A DNA stretch of 52,945 nucleotides, taken from a virus. A program made the translations under genes and the position numbers. The DNA is taken from positions 1 to 52,945 of the IMG/VR virus record IMGVR_UViG_3300032116_010249. One strand, written 5' to 3'. Position 1 is the stretch's first letter, and each line of letters opens with the position of its first letter. Shown here in pieces: positions 25,243-33,123 of this stretch. The notes below the pieces were generated by a model, which had not been told where the DNA came from, searched no databases, and saw nothing but the letters and a program-made list of their open reading frames with translations.

Positions 25243-27777
25243 ATGAAATTTAGCGATTTTCTGCTAGAGCAGAAAGAAAAACATGCAGTAATGGCCTTTG
25301 GGCGTATGAACCCAATTACAGTTGGCCATGAAAAACTTGTCAATAAAGTACAAGAAATTGCCAAAAAAGTTGGTGGTTCTGCACATATCGTTGTTTCGCA
25401 CTCACAAGATCCAAAGAAAAATCCTCTTTCTCCCGCACAAAAACTCAAGCATGCTAAGCGTGCTTTTCCTGGCGTCAATGTATCGTCATCTGACGCATCT
25501 GCACCAAATTTCCTAGCACAAGCCGCAAAGTTACACAAACAAGGTGTAACACATTTCCACATGGTTGGCGGCTCAGACCGTGCCGAAGAATATCATAAAC
25601 TTCTACACAAATATAATGGTGTAAAAGGACCACATGGTTCTTATAACTTTAAACACATTGAAGTTCATTCTGCCGGTGAGCGTGATCCAGATGCTGAAGG
25701 CGTAGAAGGTATGTCAGCAAGCAAAATGCGTGAGCATGCTTCAAATGGCAATTACAAAGAATTTCGCAAAGGTGTTCCTTCAGCGATGACTGATGCTCAT
25801 GCAAAAGAAATGTTTAACCATGTTCGCAAAGGCATGGGAATGAACGAAGATGTAAACGAAGATTTCCAAGAATTGCTTATTGAAGGTGTGCATGATAAGG
25901 CCATTTTCAAAGCAGTTTTTTTAGCAGGTGGTCCTGGTTCTGGTAAAGATTATGTTCTTAGCAACACACTTGATGGTCACGGTCTTACTGAAATCAATTC
26001 AGATAAAGCTTTAGAGTTTTTGATGGACAAAGAAGGTCTTGATAAAACAATGCCTGAAGCTGAAAAAGAAAAGCGTGATGTTGTTCGTGGTAAAGCCAAA
26101 AATATGACCGAATTACGTCAGCGTTTAGCGTTGATGGGTCGTAATGGTCTTATCATTAACGGCACAGGTGATGACCATGAAAAGATTGGTCGCATTAAAG
26201 ATCGCTTAGAAGAAATTGGTTATGATACTTCAATGATTATGGTCAATACAAATGATGAAGTATCAGCGCAAAGAAATGTTGAAAGAGGACAGCGTGGTGG
26301 TAGAACAGTACCAGAAGATATTCGCCGTCAAAAATGGGAAGCAGTTCAGAACGCAAGACCAGAATTAGCAAAAATGTTTGGTGATCGTTATGTTGAATTT
26401 GATAACTCAGAAGATTTAAGAGCGGCCGCACCGGATGTTGTTAAAGCTAAAAAAGATGAAATGACAGAGTTGTTTAAAAATATTCAACAATTCGTAGCAG
26501 ATCCACCAAAATCAGAAGCAGCATCTTTATGGGTTGCACATGAATTAGATTTGTCAGATAAATTGCCTGTACCAAAAGAAGGTGCTGAAATGCCACCACA
26601 TCCAGGTTCTGGAGCTGCTGAAGAAGCTAGAAAATTAGGATTAACTTATTATGGATTTGGCCGCTACGGTAAAAATGGTAAAGTTACATATCGTTCTATC
26701 CATGATAAACTTGTTGAGGTACAGAGAGAAGAACCACAGCAACCAAATATTCCTGTATCGAGTTCTTCTGGTGCACCAAAGAAAGGTGTTAATGAAGAAT
26801 TTGAAGAAGTATTCACCGAAGATTTGCGCCAATGGTTTGATCCAAAACATCCAAAAGGTGGATGGAAAAGAATCAACAGCAAAGGCGAAGCAATTGGTCC
26901 ATGTGCTCGTGAACCAGGCGAAGCAAAACCAAAATGTATGTCGAATGAAAAGCGTGCTAAGTTGAGTAAGAAAGAACGAGCATCTGCTGTTTCTGCCAAA
27001 CGCCGACATGATCCAGATCCAGAGCGTAAAGGTGCACCAATTAATGTATCTAACTTTGGCAAAGGTAAATTATCAGAATCATATCAGTTGTCTGATTCGT
27101 CATCATTAAACCTCCTATTGCTTGGTACACGAATCGATGAGATTGAATTAGAAGAAGAAAAGAAAAAAGAAATTAAACTTCTAAAAGATAAAAGTGGTAA
27201 AGTAAGAACATTTATGCTTCGTGCCGCAGCTGCAAGAGAAGCACATACAAGTAATGGTACAGTCATGCCTTATAAAAATGGCTATGTTATTAAAATAAAT
27301 GAGGAGAATGAAGATGTTGAACTTAATCAAAAACCTTTTTGGCAAATCAGAGAGTCAAACTCATCCGCTAGACGGATCAACCAGAGTAGCACAGGAGAGA
27401 GCAGACAACTTATCTCAGAAGGTTACACCGAGCTCACCAGCGCCAACGAGTACGCCAAAGGCACCGGCATCGAAATCCAAGGCACCAACAAAGAAACCCC
27501 AACCCCAAAAATCACGCTCGGGCAAATCCGCTCCCGCCAAAAAGAAAAAGTAAAAGAATCAATTGACAAAGGCATTGAACCTGGTTTATCTTTGTCGGCA
27601 GGTGGAGAAAATGCACAGAGGCCGTCATTGAAAACAAAACAGAATAAAAAACCATTTGAAGAAGCAATTGGTGCCGGTGGTGAAGATGCTACATCAATGA
27701 GTGATTTTAATGATAATGTATTGAAACAAAAAGGTATCAACATTAAAACATTTAAAGCTAAAAGGCCAATAGGATGA
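25243..27777 (+). CDS. Multidomain nucleotidyltransferase-kinase, capsid-targeting N-terminus
   Basis: An 844-residue chain. MKFSDFLLE-Q (cut after residue 9) is a capsid-targeting-like leader. Next is a cytidylyltransferase domain: MAFGRMNPITVGHEK (17-31) holds the nucleotide-binding TxGH, and GMSASKMREHA closes it. LLIE (211-214) is a second (I/L)-x-E junction. A P-loop kinase follows with FLAGGPGSGKDY (226-237). Further on is a cysteine-containing WFDPKHPKGGWKRIN...PCARE domain (about 527-560), reminiscent of DUF5872-type phage domains. LSE (about 607) and LISE (about 726) are additional potential cuts. The order implies proteolytic release of several head-packaged enzymes. Expressed from the late promoter at 25200. 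Confidence 0.7.
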   Translation: MKFSDFLLEQKEKHAVMAFGRMNPITVGHEKLVNKVQEIAKKVGGSAHIVVSHSQDPKKNPLSPAQKLKHAKRAFPGVNVSSSDASAPNFLAQAAKLHKQGVTHFHMVGGSDRAEEYHKLLHKYNGVKGPHGSYNFKHIEVHSAGERDPDAEGVEGMSASKMREHASNGNYKEFRKGVPSAMTDAHAKEMFNHVRKGMGMNEDVNEDFQELLIEGVHDKAIFKAVFLAGGPGSGKDYVLSNTLDGHGLTEINSDKALEFLMDKEGLDKTMPEAEKEKRDVVRGKAKNMTELRQRLALMGRNGLIINGTGDDHEKIGRIKDRLEEIGYDTSMIMVNTNDEVSAQRNVERGQRGGRTVPEDIRRQKWEAVQNARPELAKMFGDRYVEFDNSEDLRAAAPDVVKAKKDEMTELFKNIQQFVADPPKSEAASLWVAHELDLSDKLPVPKEGAEMPPHPGSGAAEEARKLGLTYYGFGRYGKNGKVTYRSIHDKLVEVQREEPQQPNIPVSSSSGAPKKGVNEEFEEVFTEDLRQWFDPKHPKGGWKRINSKGEAIGPCAREPGEAKPKCMSNEKRAKLSKKERASAVSAKRRHDPDPERKGAPINVSNFGKGKLSESYQLSDSSSLNLLLLGTRIDEIELEEEKKKEIKLLKDKSGKVRTFMLRAAAAREAHTSNGTVMPYKNGYVIKINEENEDVELNQKPFWQIRESNSSARRINQSSTGESRQLISEGYTELTSANEYAKGTGIEIQGTNKETPTPKITLGQIRSRQKEKVKESIDKGIEPGLSLSAGGENAQRPSLKTKQNKKPFEEAIGAGGEDATSMSDFNDNVLKQKGINIKTFKAKRPIG
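27314..27553 (+). CDS. Overprinted small basic protein, alternative frame
   Basis: A 79-codon frame lies inside the preceding gene but in another frame. ATG 27314 has an SD GGAG (27303-27306) seven bases upstream. It encodes MLNLIKNLFGKSES..., then a Ser/Pro/Ala/Lys repeat tail with APASKSKAPTKKPQPQK and ending AKKKK, like histone H1 or nucleoid-protein tails. Bases 27421-27540 contain 69 G or C of 120, far above neighbouring DNA, and the C-ending codons in the large frame there look atypical for this genome. Either the two frames are both coding or this is a chance basic frame; the SD and composition favour real coding. Confidence 0.45.
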   Translation: MLNLIKNLFGKSESQTHPLDGSTRVAQERADNLSQKVTPSSPAPTSTPKAPASKSKAPTKKPQPQKSRSGKSAPAKKKK

Positions 27778-28430
27778 AATCTTTTAAATCATTTATCACG
27801 GAAGAAAGTAACGGCGGCACTCTTTATCTGCATAAACAATATTCAGATAAAGAAGGATCAACCCATGGAGTTTATTACAAACCTCATGGTTCCAAAGAAG
27901 TGCATCATATTGGTTATGTCGACCATTATAAAGATGGCGACTACCATACTTCTCAACATTCTGGTCATCATACTGGTTCTCCACACCATCAATTTAAACA
28001 CATTAAAGGTGTAGAATTTAGAGGAGAAAATGAGCACAGTAGCCATGAAGATGCTCTAAGGCATGTAATTGATAACTCTCATGTAAAAGTTCATCCAAAC
28101 CATCAACAAAAAACTATTAAAAGTGTAAAAGAATTACACGAAGAATATTTGGATGAAGTTGCTGCATGGCAACGCAAAGAAGGTAAATCTGAATCTGGCG
28201 GTTTGAATCGTAAAGGTATTGAATCGTATCGCCGTGAAAATCCAGGTTCAAAACTTTCTATGGCAGTTACTACAAAGCCAAGTAAATTAAAACCTGGTTC
28301 AAAGTCAGCCAATCGCCGTAAATCATTTTGTGCTCGTATGGGTGGAATGAAGAAGCGTTTAACATCTGCTAAAACTGCCAATGATCCAGATAGCCGTATC
28401 AACAAAGCATTAAGGAAGTGGAACTGCTAA
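27774..28430 (+). CDS. Capsid-targeted protein with conserved basic C-terminal domain
   Basis: A 218-residue protein. MKSFKSFITE-E is a capsid-targeting-like leader (cut after residue 10). The middle is histidine-rich (HHIGYVDHYKDGDYHTSQHSGHHTGSPHHQ region, about 40-70), which could bind metal. The C-terminal 90 residues (AAWQRKEGKSESGGLNRKG, SYRRENPGSKL, FCARMGGMKKRL, INKALRKWNC) match a small basic domain found in many phage and giant-virus proteins, DUF6321-like by my recollection. Its start overlaps the preceding stop. Likely packaged in the head with DNA; function unknown. Confidence 0.6.
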   Translation: MKSFKSFITEESNGGTLYLHKQYSDKEGSTHGVYYKPHGSKEVHHIGYVDHYKDGDYHTSQHSGHHTGSPHHQFKHIKGVEFRGENEHSSHEDALRHVIDNSHVKVHPNHQQKTIKSVKELHEEYLDEVAAWQRKEGKSESGGLNRKGIESYRRENPGSKLSMAVTTKPSKLKPGSKSANRRKSFCARMGGMKKRLTSAKTANDPDSRINKALRKWNC

Positions 28431-29747
28431 GTGGCACAGTTTAGAACCGACCTACACAAGATAGATTCAGGACAAGTATTCACTCGTTATGAAGTGAATA
28501 TGTTGTCGGACCGTCTTTCACCGTCTGGCACAATGACAGATGCTTTTGGTCGGCTTCGAACATCAGATACATATACTCTTTTTGATAGCACACATCGTTT
28601 TTCTGATAATGGTTTATGGGCAACATCAAATACAGCAGGAAATAGTTCTTATGCTTTTGTGAATAACCAAAGCATGATTGTGATGACTGTAGGAACTACA
28701 GCAAATGCAGAAATTATTCGTGAAACAACAAGAGTATTTTCATATCAACCAGGTAAATCTTTGTTGATGTTGTCATCATTTGCCATGGAAACACCAAAAG
28801 CAAATGTTCGTCAAAGAGTTGGTTATTATGGAGCTGAGAATGGCATCTTCTTTGAAAATGATGGTACAACAAACTATTTTGTATTGAGAAGTAACACAAC
28901 AGGAACAATTACAGAAACAAAAGTTGCACAAACAAATTGGAGTATAGACAAGTTTGACGGCACCGGTTACTCATCTCAAAGTGGTGGCGTTGAACACACT
29001 GGTGGAATTGATGTAAGTAAAACAAATATTCTTTGGATGGATATTGAGTGGCTTGGCGTTGGCGATGTTCGTTGTGGATTTGTTGTTGATGGAAAAATGG
29101 TTCCCGCACATGTATTCCACAATGATAATAGAAATACAGTTCCTTATATGACAACGGCTTCTTTGCCATTGCGTTATGAAATCAAGAATACAGGTATTAC
29201 AACAAGTAATTCTACAATGAAACAGATTTGTTCATCCATTATGTCTGAAGGTGGTTATGAATTGCTTGGATCGCAGCAAGCCGTTCAAACACCAGTTGAT
29301 AGCCCAATTGATTTAGCTGTTGCTGGAACATATTACAATTTAATTTCTTTGAGATTGAAAACCACTCCAAATAGATTAGACGGTATTGTTATTATGACAG
29401 CATTATCTCTATTAGCCATAACAAACAATTCATTTTATAACTGGCAAGTTAGAGCAGGTGGTACGACAACAGGTGGTACATGGGTGAGTGCAGGAGATAA
29501 TTCGTCTGTTGAATATAAATTAGACGCAGCAACAATTACTGGTGGAAGAATATTAGCATCTGGCTTTACAACTTCTACTACACAAAGTTCTGTACCAGTA
29601 GACATTCTTAAAGAAGCACTATTCAAATTTCAATTAGAAAGAAATGGATTAACTGGTACACCTTTTGAACTCACATTATGCGTGGCAGCATCAATTAATG
29701 GTTCTGACATATTTGCATCAATGGATTGGGAAGAGATTTCAAGATAA
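28431..29747 (+). CDS. Virion structural protein (GTG start)
   Basis: A 438-residue protein rich in Thr, Ser and Gly. The segment TMTDAFGRLRTSDTYTLFDS (about 34-53) is the recurring motif of a structural protein family in aquatic tailed phages. The GTG start follows directly on the TAA of the preceding gene, with an SD-like AGGAAG at 28413-28418. The next in-frame ATG is 23 codons later and would cut the conserved start. The rest is beta-strand rich with no catalytic motif. Most probably a tail, fibre or head-decoration component; the exact place in the virion cannot be told. Confidence 0.65.
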   Translation: MAQFRTDLHKIDSGQVFTRYEVNMLSDRLSPSGTMTDAFGRLRTSDTYTLFDSTHRFSDNGLWATSNTAGNSSYAFVNNQSMIVMTVGTTANAEIIRETTRVFSYQPGKSLLMLSSFAMETPKANVRQRVGYYGAENGIFFENDGTTNYFVLRSNTTGTITETKVAQTNWSIDKFDGTGYSSQSGGVEHTGGIDVSKTNILWMDIEWLGVGDVRCGFVVDGKMVPAHVFHNDNRNTVPYMTTASLPLRYEIKNTGITTSNSTMKQICSSIMSEGGYELLGSQQAVQTPVDSPIDLAVAGTYYNLISLRLKTTPNRLDGIVIMTALSLLAITNNSFYNWQVRAGGTTTGGTWVSAGDNSSVEYKLDAATITGGRILASGFTTSTTQSSVPVDILKEALFKFQLERNGLTGTPFELTLCVAASINGSDIFASMDWEEISR

Positions 29748-29768
29748 CAAAAACTCAGGAGAAAAAAA

Positions 29769-30377
29769 ATGCAATTTAACAACCAAAAAACAAGAAATGT
29801 TGCAGATGCAGTTGCCAAAATTTTGGCTGGTGAATCTGCAAAGCAAGAACCAAAGATGTTGGAAGAAGGATTAAAAGGCCAACAACACAAGATTGATGCC
29901 AACAAAAACAACAAGATTGATGCTCACGACTTCAAACTTCTTCGTGCTAAAAAAGAAGTAAAGAAAGAAGAAGTTGAGCAAGAAGAAGAAAAATCAATGA
30001 CTTTTTCTGAAATGATGGCTGCTTATAAAGAGCATGGTCTTGCTGTAATTGCTGAAGAGCCAACAGAAGAAGAATTTAATGCAGAGATTAAAAAGGCTCA
30101 AGCAAAATCAGAAGGTAAAGAAAAGGCTGATGTTGCTGCGGCTGCAGTTCAGGCAGTTAAGCAAGAAGAAATTGAAGTTCTCGATGCTAATGTAATCAAT
30201 GGTGTTGAAGAAGTTACTATTGATGAGCGTACACTTTCAAAACCAGAAGCAAAGAAAAAAGAAGAAATTGTTAAATCAATGAAGAAGAAAATGTCTGGTT
30301 TCAAAGAGCGTTATGGTGAGCGTGCAAAACAAGTTGCTTATGCTACGGCAACCAAAATTGCAAAAGAGAAAGCCTGA
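29769..30377 (+). CDS. Late acidic/lysine-rich protein with EF-hand-like loop
   Basis: A 202-residue charged protein. A segment KIDANKNNKIDAHDFKLL (residues 40-57) has the Dx(N)x(N)xxIDxxD spacing of a calcium-binding EF-hand/dockerin loop. A long Glu/Lys region follows, and the end (GFKERYGERAKQVAYATATKIAKEKA region) is a basic helical motif common to late T4-like phage proteins. MLEE and similar Glu-rich sites could be cut by the prohead protease. It precedes the repeat polyprotein by one base and is likely a head-core or internal protein. Function inferred from composition and position. Confidence 0.6.
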   Translation: MQFNNQKTRNVADAVAKILAGESAKQEPKMLEEGLKGQQHKIDANKNNKIDAHDFKLLRAKKEVKKEEVEQEEEKSMTFSEMMAAYKEHGLAVIAEEPTEEEFNAEIKKAQAKSEGKEKADVAAAAVQAVKQEEIEVLDANVINGVEEVTIDERTLSKPEAKKKEEIVKSMKKKMSGFKERYGERAKQVAYATATKIAKEKA

Positions 30378-30378
30378 A

Positions 30379-32517
30379 ATGAAAACCATTTTTCAATTGC
30401 GTGAACGGTGTTGGCCTGGTTACAAACCAACACCAGGTAAAAAAGCATATGCTAAAGGGTCTTGTGTAAAAGAAACTATTACTTTACCTTCTGATGCTCC
30501 TTCTATACAATCAATTGCTAAAAAGCATGGTGTTTCAGAAGAAGAAATACAAAAGCAATTGGAGATGGGTCTTAAAGTTGAACAAGAACATACTTCAGAC
30601 GTTCAGGCTGCAACAGAAATTGCATTAGATCATTTAAATGAAAAACCAGATTATTATACACGATTGAAAACAATTGGTGAAGCAAATGCGGCCGCAATTG
30701 CAGCCGCTACTGCCATTTCTAAGAAAAAATCTGGTAATTATGATAAAGAAGGAATGAGGAAAACTCCTTACAAAAATCCTGATCATCCAAAAGCTAAAAG
30801 TAACGAAGAACGCCGTAAAGAATTAAGAAAAGAAGATATTGATGGCACTACAGAACAAGTATCCGGTTCAGCGCAATCAACATTAACTGATAAACCAAAT
30901 AGAGAACCTATGAAAACATATAAACAAAAAAATATCACAGAGTTATCTACTGACTTGTTAGACCGTTATAAAGAAAAGGCGGCCGCTGATTCTGCTAAGG
31001 CCGATAAAGAAGGTAATACTGCAAAGGCCGACAAACGGTTTTCTGGTGTAGTTAAAGCAACCACTAAGCAGTTTGATAATTTTAAGAAAAAAGGTTTTAG
31101 TGAGGAAGATACTACTAAAAAGCCTGAAGGTTTTAAATCATTAAAACCAAAAGAGAGTGAGCACGAAACCTATTATAAGTTTATAGCAGGCAAAGCTAAA
31201 CTTGGTAAACCACTTTCAACCAAAGAGAGAAGTTTTGCTCAGTCATATAAAATGGCCAGAGAAGAAACAGAACAGATTGCTGAAATCTCTGCAATGGCTC
31301 ATGCAAAATATAAAGATGCTGCAAGAAAAGATATTAAAGCAAATCTAAAGCATATTCACGGTGAATATGGTGATATTGCTAAGAACATCGTAAATCGCCG
31401 AATGAAAGGTTTAGCCATGTCAAACGCAATGACAAAACTGAAAAAAGAAGAAGTAGAACAAATTGATGAAGACAAATATGATAGAATGTTATCTTCTATG
31501 TTGAAAGGTAAATCTGGCGAAAGATTATTAAAAAAGCACAGCGATGAAGTTAAAAAAACAAAAGACATTGAAAGCGGCAAAACATTAAATAAACTTGTAA
31601 AGAAGAATCCTGGTGTTTTGAAAACACATAGTGCTGCAGTTAAAAGAGATAAGAAAATATATGGTGAAGAAGTTGAACAAATTGATGAAAAGAATGTACC
31701 AACATCGCCAGAGAAATGGGCACAAGCAAAGGCGCAAGCAAAGGCCAAGTTTGATGTTTACCCTTCAGCATATGCTAATGGCTGGGCCGCAAAGAAATAC
31801 AAAGCCATGGGCGGTGGTTGGAAATCTGTAAGTGAAGCAGTTAAAGATAAATTTGACATTGGTGAATACGACCAAGAAGGCGATATGGCCAAATCAGATT
31901 TGCGCTCAATTATGGCAAACGCAAAAAAATTACATGACATGATTGAAGATGCGGATAATCTTCCAGAATGGTGTCAGAACAAAATTACTTTAGCAGAAGA
32001 TTATATTTCTACTGTTGCCAATTACCTAACTGCTGAGATGAATGAAGAAGTTGAGCAGATTGATGAGTTAAAAAAATCTACTCTTGCTTCTTATGCCACA
32101 AAAGCTACCGATGATGCAAAAAACAAAAAAGATGCAGCGACCAGTTATGCCGCACAGATGAAAGGTTATTCTTCAAAAGGTATGCAAAAGAGCGTAAAGG
32201 CCGATAAAAGAATTGAAGGCGTAAAAGGTGCCATCAAACGCCTTGCAAAAGAAGCAAAAGAAGATTTACCATTTACACCAGATAAACCAAAGAAACAGAG
32301 TGTAGTTGCTGGCAAATATGGTAAAGAATATTCTACAGCACGCCATCTTGCTCGTACGGCCATGCAAAAACAAGCAGAAAAGATGAAGAAAGCACCTATC
32401 AAAGAAGAATCACGAAAGGCTGCAATCGTTAAAGATATTATGAAGAAGAAAAAGGGTTCTGAAGATGCCTTTCAGAAAGAACCGGAGTTATCATCTACAT
32501 TAACAAAAGTACAGTAG
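30379..32517 (+). CDS. Modular polyprotein with repeated (I/L)xE junctions
   Basis: ATG 30379 gives a 712-residue protein; an ATG 66 bases upstream lies inside the previous gene. It begins with RCWPGYKPTPGKKAYAKGSC, a motif seen at the start of many late T4-like phage proteins. Three junctions read EEVEQIDE and one EETEQIAE, each an I-x-E site of gp21 type, plus NITE. They separate lysine/alanine-rich helical modules of about 60 residues, several homologous to each other. Other recurrent pieces are FDVYPSAYANGWAAKKY and EYDQEGDMAKSDLRSIM. I infer a protein processed into small basic internal or core peptides during head maturation. Confidence 0.65.
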   Translation: MKTIFQLRERCWPGYKPTPGKKAYAKGSCVKETITLPSDAPSIQSIAKKHGVSEEEIQKQLEMGLKVEQEHTSDVQAATEIALDHLNEKPDYYTRLKTIGEANAAAIAAATAISKKKSGNYDKEGMRKTPYKNPDHPKAKSNEERRKELRKEDIDGTTEQVSGSAQSTLTDKPNREPMKTYKQKNITELSTDLLDRYKEKAAADSAKADKEGNTAKADKRFSGVVKATTKQFDNFKKKGFSEEDTTKKPEGFKSLKPKESEHETYYKFIAGKAKLGKPLSTKERSFAQSYKMAREETEQIAEISAMAHAKYKDAARKDIKANLKHIHGEYGDIAKNIVNRRMKGLAMSNAMTKLKKEEVEQIDEDKYDRMLSSMLKGKSGERLLKKHSDEVKKTKDIESGKTLNKLVKKNPGVLKTHSAAVKRDKKIYGEEVEQIDEKNVPTSPEKWAQAKAQAKAKFDVYPSAYANGWAAKKYKAMGGGWKSVSEAVKDKFDIGEYDQEGDMAKSDLRSIMANAKKLHDMIEDADNLPEWCQNKITLAEDYISTVANYLTAEMNEEVEQIDELKKSTLASYATKATDDAKNKKDAATSYAAQMKGYSSKGMQKSVKADKRIEGVKGAIKRLAKEAKEDLPFTPDKPKKQSVVAGKYGKEYSTARHLARTAMQKQAEKMKKAPIKEESRKAAIVKDIMKKKKGSEDAFQKEPELSSTLTKVQ
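31261..32067 (+). repeat. Repeated EEVEQIDE-type junction codons
   Basis: Four copies of a 24-base unit encoding E-E-V/T-E-Q-I-D/A-E lie at 31261-31284, 31447-31470, 31666-31689 and 32044-32067. Spacing is irregular (186, 219 and 378 bases), which fits domain junctions and not a short tandem repeat. Confidence 0.8.
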
Positions 32518-32527
32518 TGAGTGCAGG

Positions 32528-32535
32528 CATAAATA
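32528..32535 (+). promoter_or_regulatory. T4-type late promoter (CATAAATA)
   Basis: CATAAATA lies 33 bases upstream of the structural gene at 32569, in the 51-base gap after the polyprotein. The first base differs from the T4 consensus. An SD (AGGAGAG) at 32557-32563 follows. Confidence 0.7.
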
Positions 32536-32568
32536 CATTATCAAATTTTAATTCTTAGGAGAGAAACA

Positions 32569-33123
32569 ATGTCACTTTGGGGAAATCTAGACGCTGCGAA
32601 TAACGCACCAAAGCAAAGTGCTATGACAGGCTATGGTGGTAGTACACCGCAAGTTACAGCAAATGCTCAGGTCTATTACGCAAACACACAAACCGGCGCT
32701 TTTATTACCGGTGAAGCTATTGGTGTATTTGGCATCGATGCTTCAGAACAAGCACTTTTACCAGCTGCAAACCTTGGAAAACCACAACATGCTGGTTGGG
32801 TAGTTCGTAAGGTAGGTTCTGGTCCAGTTGGTTCAATTACAGCAAATAGTGGTGTATATGGCACAAATGCAGCTATAACATTTGTTGGCGGCGGCGGCGG
32901 TTCAGCTGCTAATGCTTATGCTTATTTTGATGGCACCACCGGAGCTTTACTTCGAATTCAATTGAACAATGGCGGTAGTGGTTACACATCAACACCAACA
33001 GCAACAATTGCTGGTGCTAATGCTGCATTAACAGTAATAATGGGTGGCCGTGCAGGTCGTGTTCATACAGAAACTTTAGTTGCCATGGGTTCTATGCGTG
33101 GTGATGGCGATAGTCTGTATTAA
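32569..33123 (+). CDS. Virion structural protein, MSLWGN family
   Basis: A 184-residue protein starting MSLWGNLDAANNAPK and closing with GRAGRVHTETLVAMGSM and GDGDSLY, both hallmarks of a structural family of marine T4-like phages. The middle is Gly/Ala-rich and beta-type (VGGGGGSAANAYAYF, NNGGSGYTSTPTATI). It has a dedicated late promoter at 32528 and an SD. The next gene begins on its stop codon. Probably a neck, head or tail accessory protein; I cannot place it more precisely. Confidence 0.7.
   Translation: MSLWGNLDAANNAPKQSAMTGYGGSTPQVTANAQVYYANTQTGAFITGEAIGVFGIDASEQALLPAANLGKPQHAGWVVRKVGSGPVGSITANSGVYGTNAAITFVGGGGGSAANAYAYFDGTTGALLRIQLNNGGSGYTSTPTATIAGANAALTVIMGGRAGRVHTETLVAMGSMRGDGDSLY

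Noticed and set aside
26651-26965. Forward 104-codon frame inside the multidomain gene
   Set aside because: No SD, product has the random mix typical of an out-of-frame read, and the main frame has clear domain motifs here.
26641-27062. Long antisense open frames opposite the multidomain gene
   Set aside because: Antisense frames are frequent opposite AT-rich Lys/Glu-rich genes; they lack SD sequences and no other gene uses the minus strand.
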